Assembly (NCBI RefSeq): GCF_021869535.1
Contig: NW_026262690.1
Location: 61,760,995 to 61,824,994, forward strand
Source: Mytilus californianus
Lineage: Eukaryota; Mollusca; Bivalvia; Mytilida; Mytilidae
Direction: 5' to 3'
Length of the DNA stretch: 64,000 nt
This document shows, one piece after another, positions 23,519 through 34,664 of this stretch. The first letter of the stretch is position 1; every line of letters starts with the position of its first letter. Under the pieces are notes generated by a model. It saw nothing but the letters and a program-made list of their open reading frames with translations. It did not search any database and had not been told where the DNA came from. A program made the translations under genes and the position numbers.

Positions 23519-26500
23519 ATGTGGTCTGCTGGTTTTGTTCTTTTGTGTTCCTGCACATTAGCATTAGTACAGGCGGCTGGAAGACCAAACTACAGGAGAT
23601 ACAATGGATATAACGGTTATGTAGGTTACAATGGATATAGAGGGGGAAACGGTTACAATGGCGGTGCAGGATACAATGGAGGTAATGGCTACAACGGAGG
23701 TGCAGGATACAATGGTGGTGCAGAATACAATGGTGGTGTAGGATACAATGGCGGTGCAGGATATAATGGTGGTGCAGGATACAATGGCGGTGCAGGATAC
23801 AATGGCGGTGCAGGATACACAGGCGGTGCAGGATACAATGGTGGTGCAGGATACAATGGTGGTGCAGGATACAATGGCGGTGCAGGATACAATGGCGGTG
23901 CAGGATACACAGGCGGTGCAGGATACAATGGCGGTGCAGGATACACTGGCAGTGAAGGATACAATGGTGGTGCAGGATATAATGGCGGTGCAGGATACAC
24001 AGGCGGTGCAGGATACATTGGCGGTGCAGGATACACAGGCGGTGCAGGATATAACGGCGGTGTAGGATACATTGGCGGTGCAGGATACAACGGCGGTGAA
24101 GGATACAATGGCCGTGCAGGATACAACGGTGGTGTAGGATACAATGGCGGTGCAGGATACAGCGGAGGTAATGGATACAATGGCGTTGGTGGATATAATG
24201 GTGGTAATGGTGGAGGTAATGGGGAAGGTGTAGGTGATTTTGCCATTGATCGAGTCGATTACGAAACTGTAGATACGGGGTACAATGGAAACGGATACAA
24301 CGGAAACGGATACAACGGAAAACGAGGAACCTCATATGGGAAAAAGGTATGTGTTATTTCTAAACTTCAATTCATTCTTATATCCACACTTTTTAAAAGT
24401 CATTCTCATATATCAAAAAATCAAGTCATTCTCATATATCAAAATATCAAGTATATATCAAAATATCAAGTGATTCTCATATATCAAAACATCAAGTCAT
24501 TCTTATATCCATACTTCAAGTCACTTAAATATCCACATTTCAGGTCATTCTTATATATCAAAACATGAAGTCATTGTTATATCCATATTCTAAGTCATTC
24601 TGAAATCGATACTTCAAATCGTTACTTTCCTTCGTAAAAAGACATTATTCTTAGATGGAACAGCATGATTTGACGAATTTATTTGTTTCTTCTTTTTCAT
24701 AAATTTAATACATTCCAAAAAAATTGATATGTTTTTCATCATGTTAAATCTAAAGACAATACCATAAAACAGACAAGTCTGTATGAGAGACAAAGTTGTT
24801 TTCATCAATACAGACACCAAAGTAGTAGGTTTCAGTATATTTTTTTTTACTTTCTACATTTTTGAGTTTGTTAGTTGTAAAATCAACCCTTAATCTTTTT
24901 TGTTTTAATTATTAATATTTTTCATCCGGATGACGAACTTAAATGCTTTCTCATTCTTATAATTTTTAATTTGTTTCTCAGGTAGTAAAAATATTTCATA
25001 AAATCATACAAAAAACAAGTGATAAATAATATTTTTTATTCTTTTTCCGTTTTAGTCATACGGCAAACCCAGAAAAGTAAGTATGACTAACGCTTATTCA
25101 TATTATGCTTTTTTCTTGTTCTTGGTCATTTATTTTGATAAGTTTTGATCTTTTTTTTTTAAATTCATGATAAATAAAGAAAATAAGAAACGGAACGAAA
25201 AAAGTCCACCAAAAATAATAATCATGAAAAACTTTACAAGTGTACCATGTTATATGAATCCTGAAAGATCCATCACTGAAACAGCAACACAATGATACGA
25301 ATGCCATAAGAAACTGTACGTGTTTATATTAAGTTGGTTATTTTTTCATTTCAACAACCAGTAATCAAAATTTTTTTCTTTCTTTTTCCGTTTTAGCTAT
25401 ACGTCAAACTCCCAAAAGTAAGTATGATTAATGTATAGTTCGTTTTGACATCTATGCTTCAAATAGTTTGTTTCTATTGAAAAGAGACATTGATCTTAGA
25501 GGGAACAGCATGATTGATAAAACTGAATCAATTTGCCTCTTCTTTTTTTCTTAAATATAATACATTTATTTAACATTTTTTCATATATTTTTGGTCATGT
25601 TAAATATAATATCTTACTGTAAAATCGGACAATGCTGTATAACAATAACAGTTGTTACCCACAATACATATACCAAAGTTATAGGTTTCAGAATACACAA
25701 TATTTTTGCTTACTACCTTTTTGACATTATTACTTGTAAAATTAACCCTCAATTTTTTATGTTTATTTTATACTTTTTTTTTCTGATAACAAACTTAAAC
25801 GATTTTTATTAATTTAATTTTCAATATTTTTAAACATTTCTACAGTTAAAATGATATTATATAATACCATAGGAAAAAATAAGTAATTAAAAATATTTTC
25901 TTTCTTTTTCCGTTTTAGCCATACGCCAAAGCCCCAAAAGTAAGTATGATTAATGTATTATTCGTGTTGATACCTATGCTTCAAGTAGCTGCTTTCTATT
26001 GAAAAGAGACATTGATCTTAGAGGGAACAGTATGATTAAAAAAACTGAATAAATTTGTTTCTACTTTTTCTTAAATTTAATACATTCAACATTTTTTTAA
26101 TATATTTTTGGTCATGTTAACTATAATATCTTACTGTAAAATCGGACTATGCTGTATAACAAACAAAGTTGTTACCCACAGATACAGATACTAAAGTTAT
26201 AGGTTTATAGGTAAAATTTATATAGTTTTGCTTACTACCTTTTTGACATTGTTACCTGTAAAATCAACCCTTGATTTTTTTTATGTTTATCTAATACTTA
26301 CTTTTTCTGATGGCAAAATTAATCAATTTCTTGTTATTTTAATTATCAATATTTTTCAACGTTTCTCCAGTAGTAATAACATTTTATAATACCATAGGAA
26401 AAAAACAAGTAATTAAAAATATTTTAACTTTCTTTTTCCGTTTTTTTTTTAGCCATACGCCAAAGCCCCAAAAGTAAGTATGATTAATGTATAATTCGTG

Positions 26501-28618
26501 TTGATATCTATGCTTCAAATAGTTACAAGGAGGCTATTAAACCAATCGTTTCAAGTGGTGAAGTTGAATTCATCCATTCGTAAATTTTACCAACGCCATC
26601 ACGAGATGGTTGACCGTTATTGAATATCTGTTTCACAGATGACGACGGATATGTTCCAATTATCGTAACTACAATTTCGTCCCCTTTCCCCTGAATGTAA
26701 CCTACAGAATTAGACATATCACCGGGTTTGTACTTACATGAGCAGAAAGATGGGTGTCACATGTGGAGCAGGATCTGCTTATCCTTTAAGAGCACCTGAG
26801 ATCACCCCCAGTTTTCGATGTGGTTTGTGTTTCTCAGTCTTTGGTTTTCTAAGTTGTTTTGTGTACTGTTGTTTGCTTGTTCTTCTTCTTTTTTTTTTTT
26901 TAGCCATGGTGTGTTTTTTTATTTATGAGTCTGAATGTCGCTTTGGTATCCTTCGCCTGTATTTTCTATTAAAAAGAGACATTGATCTTAGAGGGAACAG
27001 CATGATTGAAAAAACTGAATCAATTTGTTTCTGCTTTTTTCTTAAATCTAATACATTTAACATTTCTTAATATATTTTTGGTCATGTTAAATGTGATATT
27101 TTACCGTAAAATCGGGCAATGCTGTATAACAGACAAAATTGTTACCCAATATACATATATCAAAGTTATAGGTTTCAGAATATATATATTTTTGCTTACT
27201 ACATGAAGTTTCATTTTTATAATTTTTAATTTGTTTAAACGTTTTCTCGGGTAGTAAAGATATTTCTTAAAATCATACCAAAAAAAAAGTGATAAATATA
27301 AGGTTTTTTTTCTTTTTCCGTTTTAGCCATACGGCAAACCCAGAAAAGTAAGTATGACTAACGCTAATTCGTGTTATGCTTTTTTCATGTTCTTGGTCAT
27401 TTTATTTGATATTTTTGGACGAAGAACTTTTTTTAAAATTCATGATAATTAAAGAAAAAAAAAAAGAAACGGAACGAAAAAAGTCCACCAAAAAGAATAA
27501 TAATGAAAAACCTTACAAGAGTACCATGTTATATGAATCCTGAAAGATCCATCACTGAAATAGCAACACAATGATAAAAAAAAACCCATAAGAAACTATA
27601 CGTGTTTATATTAAGTTGATTTTTTTTCATTTCAAACAACAAGTAATCAAAATTTTTTTTTTTTCCGCTTTAGCTATACGTCAAACTCCCAAAAGTAAGT
27701 ATGATTAATGTATAATTCGTGTTGATATCTATACTTCAAATAATAAATAGCGCGTCGGATACAATGCAGGCGATTTGGTGTCACGATATCTCAGTAGCAT
27801 GAGTTCGAATCCCGGCGAGGGAAGAACAAAAAATTTGCGAACGCAAATTTACAGATCTAACATTGTTGGACTGATGTTTAGACGAGTTGTATACACAGAA
27901 TGTACAAAGCCATGTATCACCATCACTACTGGTGATCCGATGGGTCAATCTGTTGTAGAGTTGTCACTGGTTCAGACGTACTTATATATATATATATATA
28001 TATTTGCTTACTACCTTTTTGACATTGTTACTTGTAAAATCAACCCTTAATTTTTTATGTTTTTTTATTTAATACTTTGTGATGACAAACTTGAACGATT
28101 TCTTATTCTTTTAACTTTCAATGTGTTTAAACGTTTCGCCAGTAGTAATAAGATTTATAATAGCATAGGAAAACAGCAAGTAATTAAAAATATGTTCTTT
28201 CTTTTTCCGTTTCAGCCATACGCCAAAGCCCCAAAAGTAAGTATGATTAATGGTTAATTCGTGTTGTGCTTTTTTCATGTTCTTTGACATATTTTTATTT
28301 TATTTTTTGGATGAAAAAAATTTATTTGGAAATTCATGATAAATAAAGAAAAAAAAAAGAAACGAAATGAAATACTCCACAAAAAAATAACATTAATAAA
28401 AAACGTTACGCAAGTTCCATGTTATATGAATCATGGGAGATACATCACTGAAACAGCAATATAATGATCCAAAAACCATAAGTTATTTTTGGTGATAATA
28501 TAAGTTTTCTTCTCCATGGCGTTAATTGTAAGAGTGATTTAACACATAAACAAACAATGTTAATATTTCCTTCCCATGATATTATTTTTTTTCTATATAA
28601 TTTTAGGGTGGTTATTAA
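23519..28618 (+). CDS. Thread matrix protein-like gene 2 (spliced CDS, 7 microexons)
   Basis: Coding exons are 23519-24346, 25056-25076, 25397-25417, 25919-25939, 26453-26473, 27327-27347, 27674-27694, 28216-28236 and 28607-28618, giving 328 residues if all are used. An in-frame ATG at 23486 lies upstream of the acceptor (AG at 23509-23510) and is intronic, so 23519 is the start. The signal peptide begins MWSAGFVLLCSCTLALVQAA. About 31 degenerate GGAGYN hexapeptides follow, more diverged than in gene 1 (YT, YI, GNGYN, GVGYN variants). The tail has VDYETVDTGYNGN and SYGKK. Seven heptapeptide microexons then add about 49 residues rich in Lys, Tyr and Pro before GGY-stop. All seven are 21 nt and phase 0, so any subset can be spliced in frame. 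Secreted byssal matrix role is inferred as for gene 1. Confidence 0.78.
25056..25076 (+). CDS. Gene 2 microexon a (SYGKPRK)
   Basis: Flanked by TTCCGTTTTAG and GTAAGTATG, phase 0. The following intron is of the long type, homologous to the last intron of gene 1. Confidence 0.75.
25397..25417 (+). CDS. Gene 2 microexon b (LYVKLPK)
   Basis: Twenty-one nt between TTTTAG and GTAAGT, phase 0. Duplicated as microexon f. This sequence type is seen only in gene 2. Confidence 0.75.
25919..25939 (+). CDS. Gene 2 microexon c (PYAKAPK)
   Basis: Flanked by CCGTTTTAG and GTAAGT. Preceded by the short-type intron, which carries the marker GAGACATTGATCTTAGAGGG. Confidence 0.77.
26453..26473 (+). CDS. Gene 2 microexon d (PYAKAPK)
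   Basis: Same 21 nt as microexon c, with an acceptor polypyrimidine tract lengthened by extra T residues. It arose by duplication of the c unit (intron plus exon, about 530 bp). Confidence 0.77.
26526..26962 (+). mobile_element. 5'-truncated Penelope-like element 3' end inside a gene 2 intron
   Basis: The repeat-unit sequence is interrupted after about 26525 and resumes at about 26962, by comparison with the neighbouring intron unit at 25940-26010. The insert encodes a decayed reverse-transcriptase C-terminus and continues into a 3' UTR that recurs at 10160-10420, 18985-19345 and 57965-58190 (shared landmark CACATGTGGAGCAGGATCT). Confidence 0.65.
27327..27347 (+). CDS. Gene 2 microexon e (PYGKPRK)
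   Basis: A near copy of microexon a (first codon CCA instead of TCA) with the same long-type intron after it. The upstream intron carries a retroelement insertion at about 26526-26962. Confidence 0.75.
27674..27694 (+). CDS. Gene 2 microexon f (LYVKLPK)
   Basis: Identical in sequence to microexon b. The acceptor tract reads TTCCGCTTTAG. The intron after it contains a SINE. Confidence 0.74.
27748..27992 (+). mobile_element. tRNA-derived SINE with (TA)n tail in a gene 2 intron
   Basis: The insert splits a short-type intron. Its head has a tRNA-like B box (GAGTTCGAATCCCGG). A body with AACATTGTTGGACTGATGTT follows, then a (TA)n tail at about 27983-28002. The order is that of a tRNA-derived SINE. 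No functional tRNA cloverleaf is expected. Ends are approximate. Confidence 0.6.
28216..28236 (+). CDS. Gene 2 microexon g (PYAKAPK)
   Basis: Same 21 nt as c and d, with acceptor TTTCAG. It is followed by the long-type intron and the last exon, the same arrangement as the single microexon of gene 1. Confidence 0.77.
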
Positions 28619-28722
28619 GGAACCTATCAACAAGATACAACCAGATTGTCAACGGCTAATTTCTGTTTTTTAGAAAACTTTTTTATAAACTGTTATTAAA
28701 ATTTGCATTGAAAGATAGTTTG
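28607..28722 (+). other. Last exon and 3' UTR of gene 2
   Basis: GGT GGT TAT TAA at 28607-28618 follows ATTTTAG. The 3' UTR aligns with those of genes 1 and 3. ATTAAA at 28695-28700 is the likely polyadenylation signal. Confidence 0.62.
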
Positions 28723-28869
28723 TCATATTTTTTAACATGTTAATATTTCTTTCTTTAACAATCAAATGACAGTAAACAATACATGATTTCATCAAAGATT
28801 AGACTACACCTGACATAGGGACCTTTACCTTCAAGGATGTTAAATCCAAACCTCCCGATAACTATTATT

Positions 28870-29460
28870 TATTGTTCTAATAGAAATACAGTCCCGCTGG
28901 TAATGTTATTACTGGATTCTTTTGCATCGTAAAGAATGAATTATTAAGATAATTGTTAGCCATATGCCTGAAATATCGAGTTCCTCAGCCTATCAACTGG
29001 AAGAAGATGTTCAAGTTACCGATGGATGTAGTTAAGGACTATGCTATAAAAACGAGTAACTCACAAGCAATATGAACACAACCTAGACACTTTATCTGAA
29101 TTGATCAAAGCTATTCGGCGATGTATTCAAAAGCGAATTCAAAATCTACGACGTACAATGTGCACACAAGAATCCCCAGATTTTGGATGATTGTCTCTTT
29201 TCACGACAAATATGTTGTTGTTCCAGCATGCAACGTCTCTAATGATATTGTTTTTATTGGTAAAAATCGTTATTTCGAATGTCTAACTAAAATACTCGGA
29301 ACTCACAGCAATACTGAGAATCCCACAAAACCCCATATCATTTACGAAATAGGAGATTTTTGAAAATCATAAATACGTCCCTCTCTATGCAGCAACATTC
29401 CAGCAGCGTCCACAAATACAATATATATCTCACAGTTGAAACGATATTCGATAGCTAATC
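28870..29460 (+). pseudogene. Decayed Penelope-like element fragment downstream of gene 2
   Basis: Homologous to 18365-18840. Linker-type blocks DTLSELIKAIRR and, at about 29240-29350, VSNDIVFIGKNRYFE and ECLTKILGTHSNTENPTKP can be read. It ends at the duplication edge. Confidence 0.5.
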
Positions 29461-30384
29461 ACTTCAGGCAAACTTGACCTTAGATGGATTTGGCTACTTT
29501 TTTGGTATTCTTTTTAGTTTTGACAACTCAAGCATAAAAAAGTCTGTTCTTTTAATCACAACTAGAACTCACCCGTGACATCGTGAGTCCGTGACTGAAT
29601 TGAAGTACCTTATACTTTGCATGGATTTTTAGTATTCGTATTGTCATCTGATGAAGTCATGCTGATTATAAGGTGCACAGTTTCTCTGATTTCAAAATCT
29701 ATCTGTTTGAACCTACATCCGGAAACTAAATGTGACTGGTAGTAAGATCCGTCACGGCCAGGCTGGGAAACTGGGTAGGAAAATGCTAACATCAAATCTG
29801 TACCGATACAGTGTGTCCTTCTTAACGCAATAACTCATGGTGGTGCTCCTAATAAAGGAGGAAGACACAAAACATGCATTCATACATATACTATTGGTAT
29901 CGGTATCGGATTCGACCCGGTACTTGTTTATTATTGGTAATATTAATTATGTGGAAAACAAGTGCCTGGAATGGTGTAATTCTAATCAACACCTTTATCC
30001 TATATTTGTTATATATAAAATTGAATGTTTTGATTCGTCGTTTTTATGTCATGGCGTCTAACAAATTGGACCTCGGTATTTTAGTAGTATAGATATGTTT
30101 CACCTGTGACGCTTTGGAGCTTGACATTTTGTCTATATAGCTGTCTAATGTAGACGCTCATGTGTTTACATTAAGTTTTCTTTTTGGTTATTTGTGTCGT
30201 TGAGTTAATATCTCGTTGACTAAGCCGCGCACATTTTCTTTTTATTGGGAAAACTTAGAAAATGCCCTCTTGCAGGGAAAAATTGTTTACAGAATGAAAA
30301 TTTTAATAACGGTTTCAATACCTGTTATAGAATGCGATAAAATAACTATAAATAGAAATATGAGTGATCACAACGAAGCGTATA
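29461..30384. other. Non-coding interval between duplication units
   Basis: 29455-29560 resembles the body of the hammerhead-like repeat at 1975-2050. 29560-30090 is unassigned. From about 30090 homology to 8420 begins. Confidence 0.4.
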
Positions 30385-30821
30385 GGTGGCACGGTAGTAT
30401 TTCCTGGCCCATAAGGGATAATGATAGCCTTTTTAGGATTTTCACCACTTTCTAGCACTGCGAAAAATTCTACATACACAGTTAACTGAAGTACTTTCAT
30501 TATACTAATCAGAAATAAATTTGAATATGTATCATGACCGTTTACTTTTTTTGCTATTTTTAAAAACATAAGGCCACTAGTGCTTTTAGGTCTTTTATCA
30601 TGCAGTGAATACAAAATTTAAAAAAATTCTCAAAAATTCATTTTCACCTGTATGTAAAATTATTTCATATTTTTCTACACCTGATTCATCCCTCAGTTTG
30701 GGAAAGTATGTTCAGTTGATACTGTATTTTTAGTCCAATCACACTGTTCAGATACATTGACCTAAGTAAGGTACACAAAAGAGCAACCTAAATTCTGGAA
30801 TGCAAATACTACCGTGCTACC
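30385..30821. repeat. 437-bp terminal element, left copy
   Basis: Begins GGTGGCACGGTAGTATTTCC and ends GCAAATACTACCGTGCTACC, an inverted pair. Flanked by TATA on the left and TTAA on the right. Differs from the right copy at three positions. Confidence 0.8.
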
Positions 30822-32054
30822 TTAACCAAGACATTACAAACTTGAAATCAGTCATGACACCTTTGATGCATAGACTTCTTACTAGGAAAAATATTACAAT
30901 AAAGAATACTAGTCTTCACTTATTTCTTACCAAAAAAAAATTTAAAAGTATACCCCTACCCCAGCTGGCAGATTTTCACTTTTTTTTCATCTGAACATTT
31001 TTACTTAAGGAGTGAACAAAACCCAAATATATGTTGTTTCAAATCAACACAGAAGTAAACCATGGTGATTCAGGAGGAATTATTGGATTGCCAACTCTAT
31101 TTATAGTTAATCTGACTGAAAGAAACAGTTTAAGCACCAAATCATGAAAAATGATAGTAAAGTCCATTCCACATTTTACAGCATGCCTTACATTCCTTTA
31201 AGCATTTCCAGATTATGAAGGCAATATAACAAGACTCTTTAGATGGCAGTTTACTATTATTCAAAGATCTTTTTGACAATACATGTACTAGAATATATCT
31301 TTAAGTTGACTCATTGTCTATTTCTCATGAATGCATTCAGTTAAATTATGTCCCCTTACATAATCAATTTAGCTTTATTGTGCTTTTCAGGGTCCGAAAA
31401 TCAAATAAATTAATGACATTTGCATGGAAAATGAATAAACTATTTAATCTTGCTGATATACAATCATAATCACATTCTTTGTCCAAAAAATTGTCTTGTC
31501 AATGTAAAGAAACCCCTAATGCTATCTCTATTTCAGCTAAATATGAGGGCTAAATGAATAAGTAAGGACCCCTTAACCACTTACTAGTTCCAAAAAACTC
31601 TTAACTGGTGTCATGTTACCACAGAACTACAAATTAAACCTGAAGAAAACTAGTATAGCTGTACTTGTGTGGAAAAAAATAAAAAATTATGCACTTTATT
31701 TATTACGGTGAAAATTATAGGACGTACAGGCAACTAAAATATGTCGCGTCTCAAATTCCAGTTGTTGCGCAAGTGTCAGACACTGCGAAAAGTTAAAACG
31801 AAACTTTATAATTAAAAATGTATTGCAAGTTACTTAAAAATAAAGAAATTTTACTTTCTAGGTAAATTTTAACATTATTACCCACAGATCAGGCAAAATT
31901 TGCTGAATCAGCAATTTTCACTATCAGGGGTGAAATTTAAGGGCTGTTTTTATTCTAGTTGACCTTAATCAACTTTTTATTGATAAACTTACAAATTGCA
32001 TAGGTAAAAAAAATACCTTTATTGATTTTGTGTAAACATATATATCCCAGTTAA

Positions 32055-32491
32055 GGTGGTACGGTAGTATTTCCTGGCCCATAAGGGATAATGATAGCCT
32101 TTTTAGGATTTTCACCACTTTCTAGCACTGCGAAAAATTCTACATACACAGTTAACTGAAGTACTTTCATTATACTAATCAGAAATAAATTTGAATATGT
32201 ATCATGACCGTTTACTTTTTTTGCTATTTTTAAAAACCTAAGGCCACTAGTGCTTTTAGGTCTTTTATCATGCAGTGAATACAAAATTTAAAAAAATTCT
32301 CAAAAATTCATTTTCACCTGTATGTAAAATTATTTCATATTTTTCTACACCTGATTCATCCCTCAGTTTGGGAAAGTATGTTCAGTTGATACTGTATTTT
32401 TAGTCCAATCACACTGTTCAGATACATTGACCTAAGTAGGGTACACAAAAGAGCAACCTAAATTCTGGAATGCAAATACTACCGTGCTACC
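32055..32491. repeat. 437-bp terminal element, right copy
   Basis: Same length and orientation as the left copy. Flanked by TTAA (32051-32054) and TATA (32492-32495). Confidence 0.8.
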
Positions 32492-33009
32492 TATACGCAG
32501 CGTCATTTGGTACATTGTGAACAAATTCCGGGATAAAGAAATAAAATCAAAGTATCAATATATAATTTTCTGAACATTTCATTTATTTCTTCAACTTATA
32601 ATTTCTACATATTGCACTACACTACTTTTTGACATTTTTTTTTTCTATATCAAATATGTATATCTGAAAGACAAAACTGATGCTTATATTTAAAACAACC
32701 CAAATTAATATGCGTTACGGATATCTTCATAAACATTAAAAGTTTTGACAATATTGCAGATAATCTCAGAAGGAAAATAGTTTTTTTCTTTCAGGTAAAT
32801 TATTTCCCATAAAACTAACAGATGAAAAATAGATTAAAAAAACTATGAAATCAGATGCTAGAAATGAATATTTTACTTTCTTAATGTCAGACAGATTTGT
32901 ACAATATTGTATTTGATTAAAATCATAAATTGATTTCAAGTAATTGATTAATGCTTGCTTAACATTCAGTAGCAAATATGTATGTTGAGGACGATAACAA
33001 ATTAACAAT

Positions 33010-33680
33010 AAAAATATAATAGGTAGCCAAACGGACGGCCAACTTTGGCAAGGGTTTTACAATTACAAAAATTCGCATTGCTATTAGACGTGTCTCGGTA
33101 TTAATACATCAAACATTCATGTATTTAGGTATGATGTTTCTTTTGTAAGTCTAGTTCGATATTGTGGTATGTCTTATCGTTAGTGGTTTGAATTCTTTTT
33201 CTATTTTCTATATGTATGTAAAAGTTAGGATAATTAATCAGCTAGTTCATTTATATTATTTTTAATTAAAAGCAACTATATGCACATGATTTATTTGTTT
33301 TTACACAGTTTTGATTTAGAAGAAAACCGAAATGGTTAGAAAAAACAAATAATTACACCATTACTAACACAATTCTATATTAATATTCTTGTAATGGTTA
33401 GAAAATACATAAAATAACACCATTACAAACTTAATCCCAATTTTATATTCTATTTTTAGAAATTTACCAGTGACGTCACTTTTTGTGGCGTTGATATATT
33501 CGTGTGACGCACACAATACTATTGTGGTGAGATGTCCGTTGTTATTCTGTGGTTTACATGTTGTAATGTACTAGTATATTATTTATTTATGTATTTCTCT
33601 GTCCTGATTGTTCTTCCGTTTATTTGTACTGTATTCCTGTCACGTAATGTTGTCATTTCAGCGGTATTTTTATCATTGCC
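33010..33680. other. Non-coding interval
   Basis: Unit 3-specific AT-rich DNA. Short imperfect direct repeats (TGGTTAGAAAA, ACACCATTAC) occur at 33333-33425. No gene seen. Confidence 0.4.
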
Positions 33681-34030
33681 ATATAAGCGGGATGTTTGGC
33701 TGGCCGTAAAACCAGGTTCAACCCACCATTTTTCTTAAAAGGTCCTGTACCAATTCAGGAATATGGCAGTTGTTATCAAATAGTCCGTTTCTATGTATGT
33801 TGGCGTTTGTTTTGTAGCAGTTCAGCGTTTCTAATGTTCCGTTGTTTACCTCTTATAGTTGATGTGTTTCCCTCGGTTTTGGGTTGTGACCCGGATTTGT
33901 TTTCGCTTAATCGATTTATGACTATTGAACAGCGGTATACCACTGTTGTCTTTATTTACTACCGGTCGGTAGATGACCAAGAGTGTCAATATTTCTATTC
34001 CCCAGTCACCATTGGGGGTTTATAAATGTA
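33680..34030 (+). repeat. Dispersed mussel repeat
   Basis: Same family as 15395-15770, with its two halves in the opposite order, which suggests a unit that exists as tandem or circularly permuted copies. Confidence 0.5.
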
Positions 34031-34664
34031 TTCCACAAATTTGGTAAAATTTTTAGTTTTAGTGCATAGTGATTATTGATATCTTGATTTAGGTTGAATC
34101 ATTAGTCAATAACCACACTTATTTAAACAAATCAATCTGCCAATACATTTTCCTTTATCTCAATTTCGATAGTATAGATGCGTTCAACATAGTCACCAAA
34201 TTTTGAATTGTTTGGTGAGAGAACATCATGTATATAGGTGTAATATCATCATTGTTTTCCACTATTAGTTACTGTTAAATTTGCACTTTTAAAAAAATTG
34301 TGCAGAATTTATCTTTGTTTCAAAAAAAAAAATACTTGGCATGAGTAAAGTTTTATCCTGTCCAGTACTACAGACAAAATTTCACATAACATTTCATTGT
34401 ATATAAGACAATAACCATCACTGGAAGCTAACCAAACAAATGTTCACCCTTTTTTCCTGTTTACAAGCTGTAGTAACCATGTAACCTCAAGTTTCCAAAA
34501 TATTTTATAGAAACACCAAATAAAAAAAAGAATGGTGCTTTAAAACAAGCAAGATATATGTTTATGACTCAGAATTTTTTTACCACAATGAAATGTAGGA
34601 TTAATTTCCTACATATGTCAAATATTCAAGGGAATATTTTTTTCAATCCTTTTTCGTATGTAAC

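Larger units (their letters stand above)
24347..28606 (+). repeat. Tandem intron-exon array (microexon cassette)
   Basis: Intron-exon units of roughly 320-850 bp repeat seven times. Two intron types alternate. A short type carries AAGAGACATTGATCTTAGAG and the TTTTCCGTTTTAG acceptor. A long type carries a conserved stretch including CATCACTGAAACAGCAACAC. The order a,b,c,d,e,f,g with a like e, b identical to f and c identical to d and g indicates duplication of a three-exon block plus one single-unit duplication. Confidence 0.8.
21735..29460 (+). repeat. Segmental duplication, unit 2
   Basis: Homology to unit 3 begins at about 21735 (41530 in unit 3: CAAGTATTTTTGTC and following) and continues through promoter, gene and the first part of the downstream decayed element, ending at about 29460. 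It is shorter than units 1 and 3 on both sides. Confidence 0.65.
30385..32491. mobile_element. Composite transposon: two 437-bp elements around 1.2 kb
   Basis: Outer TATA at 30381-30384 and 32492-32495 flank the whole. The homologous place in unit 1 (8647-8650) has one TATA and no insert. The two end elements are direct copies. The 1.2-kb interior has no recognisable gene. Confidence 0.7.

Noticed and set aside
30385..32491. LTR retrotransposon with 437-bp LTRs
   Set aside because: The repeats lack TG...CA ends, each has its own terminal inverted repeats and 4-bp flanks, and there is no primer-binding site or gag/pol coding inside.
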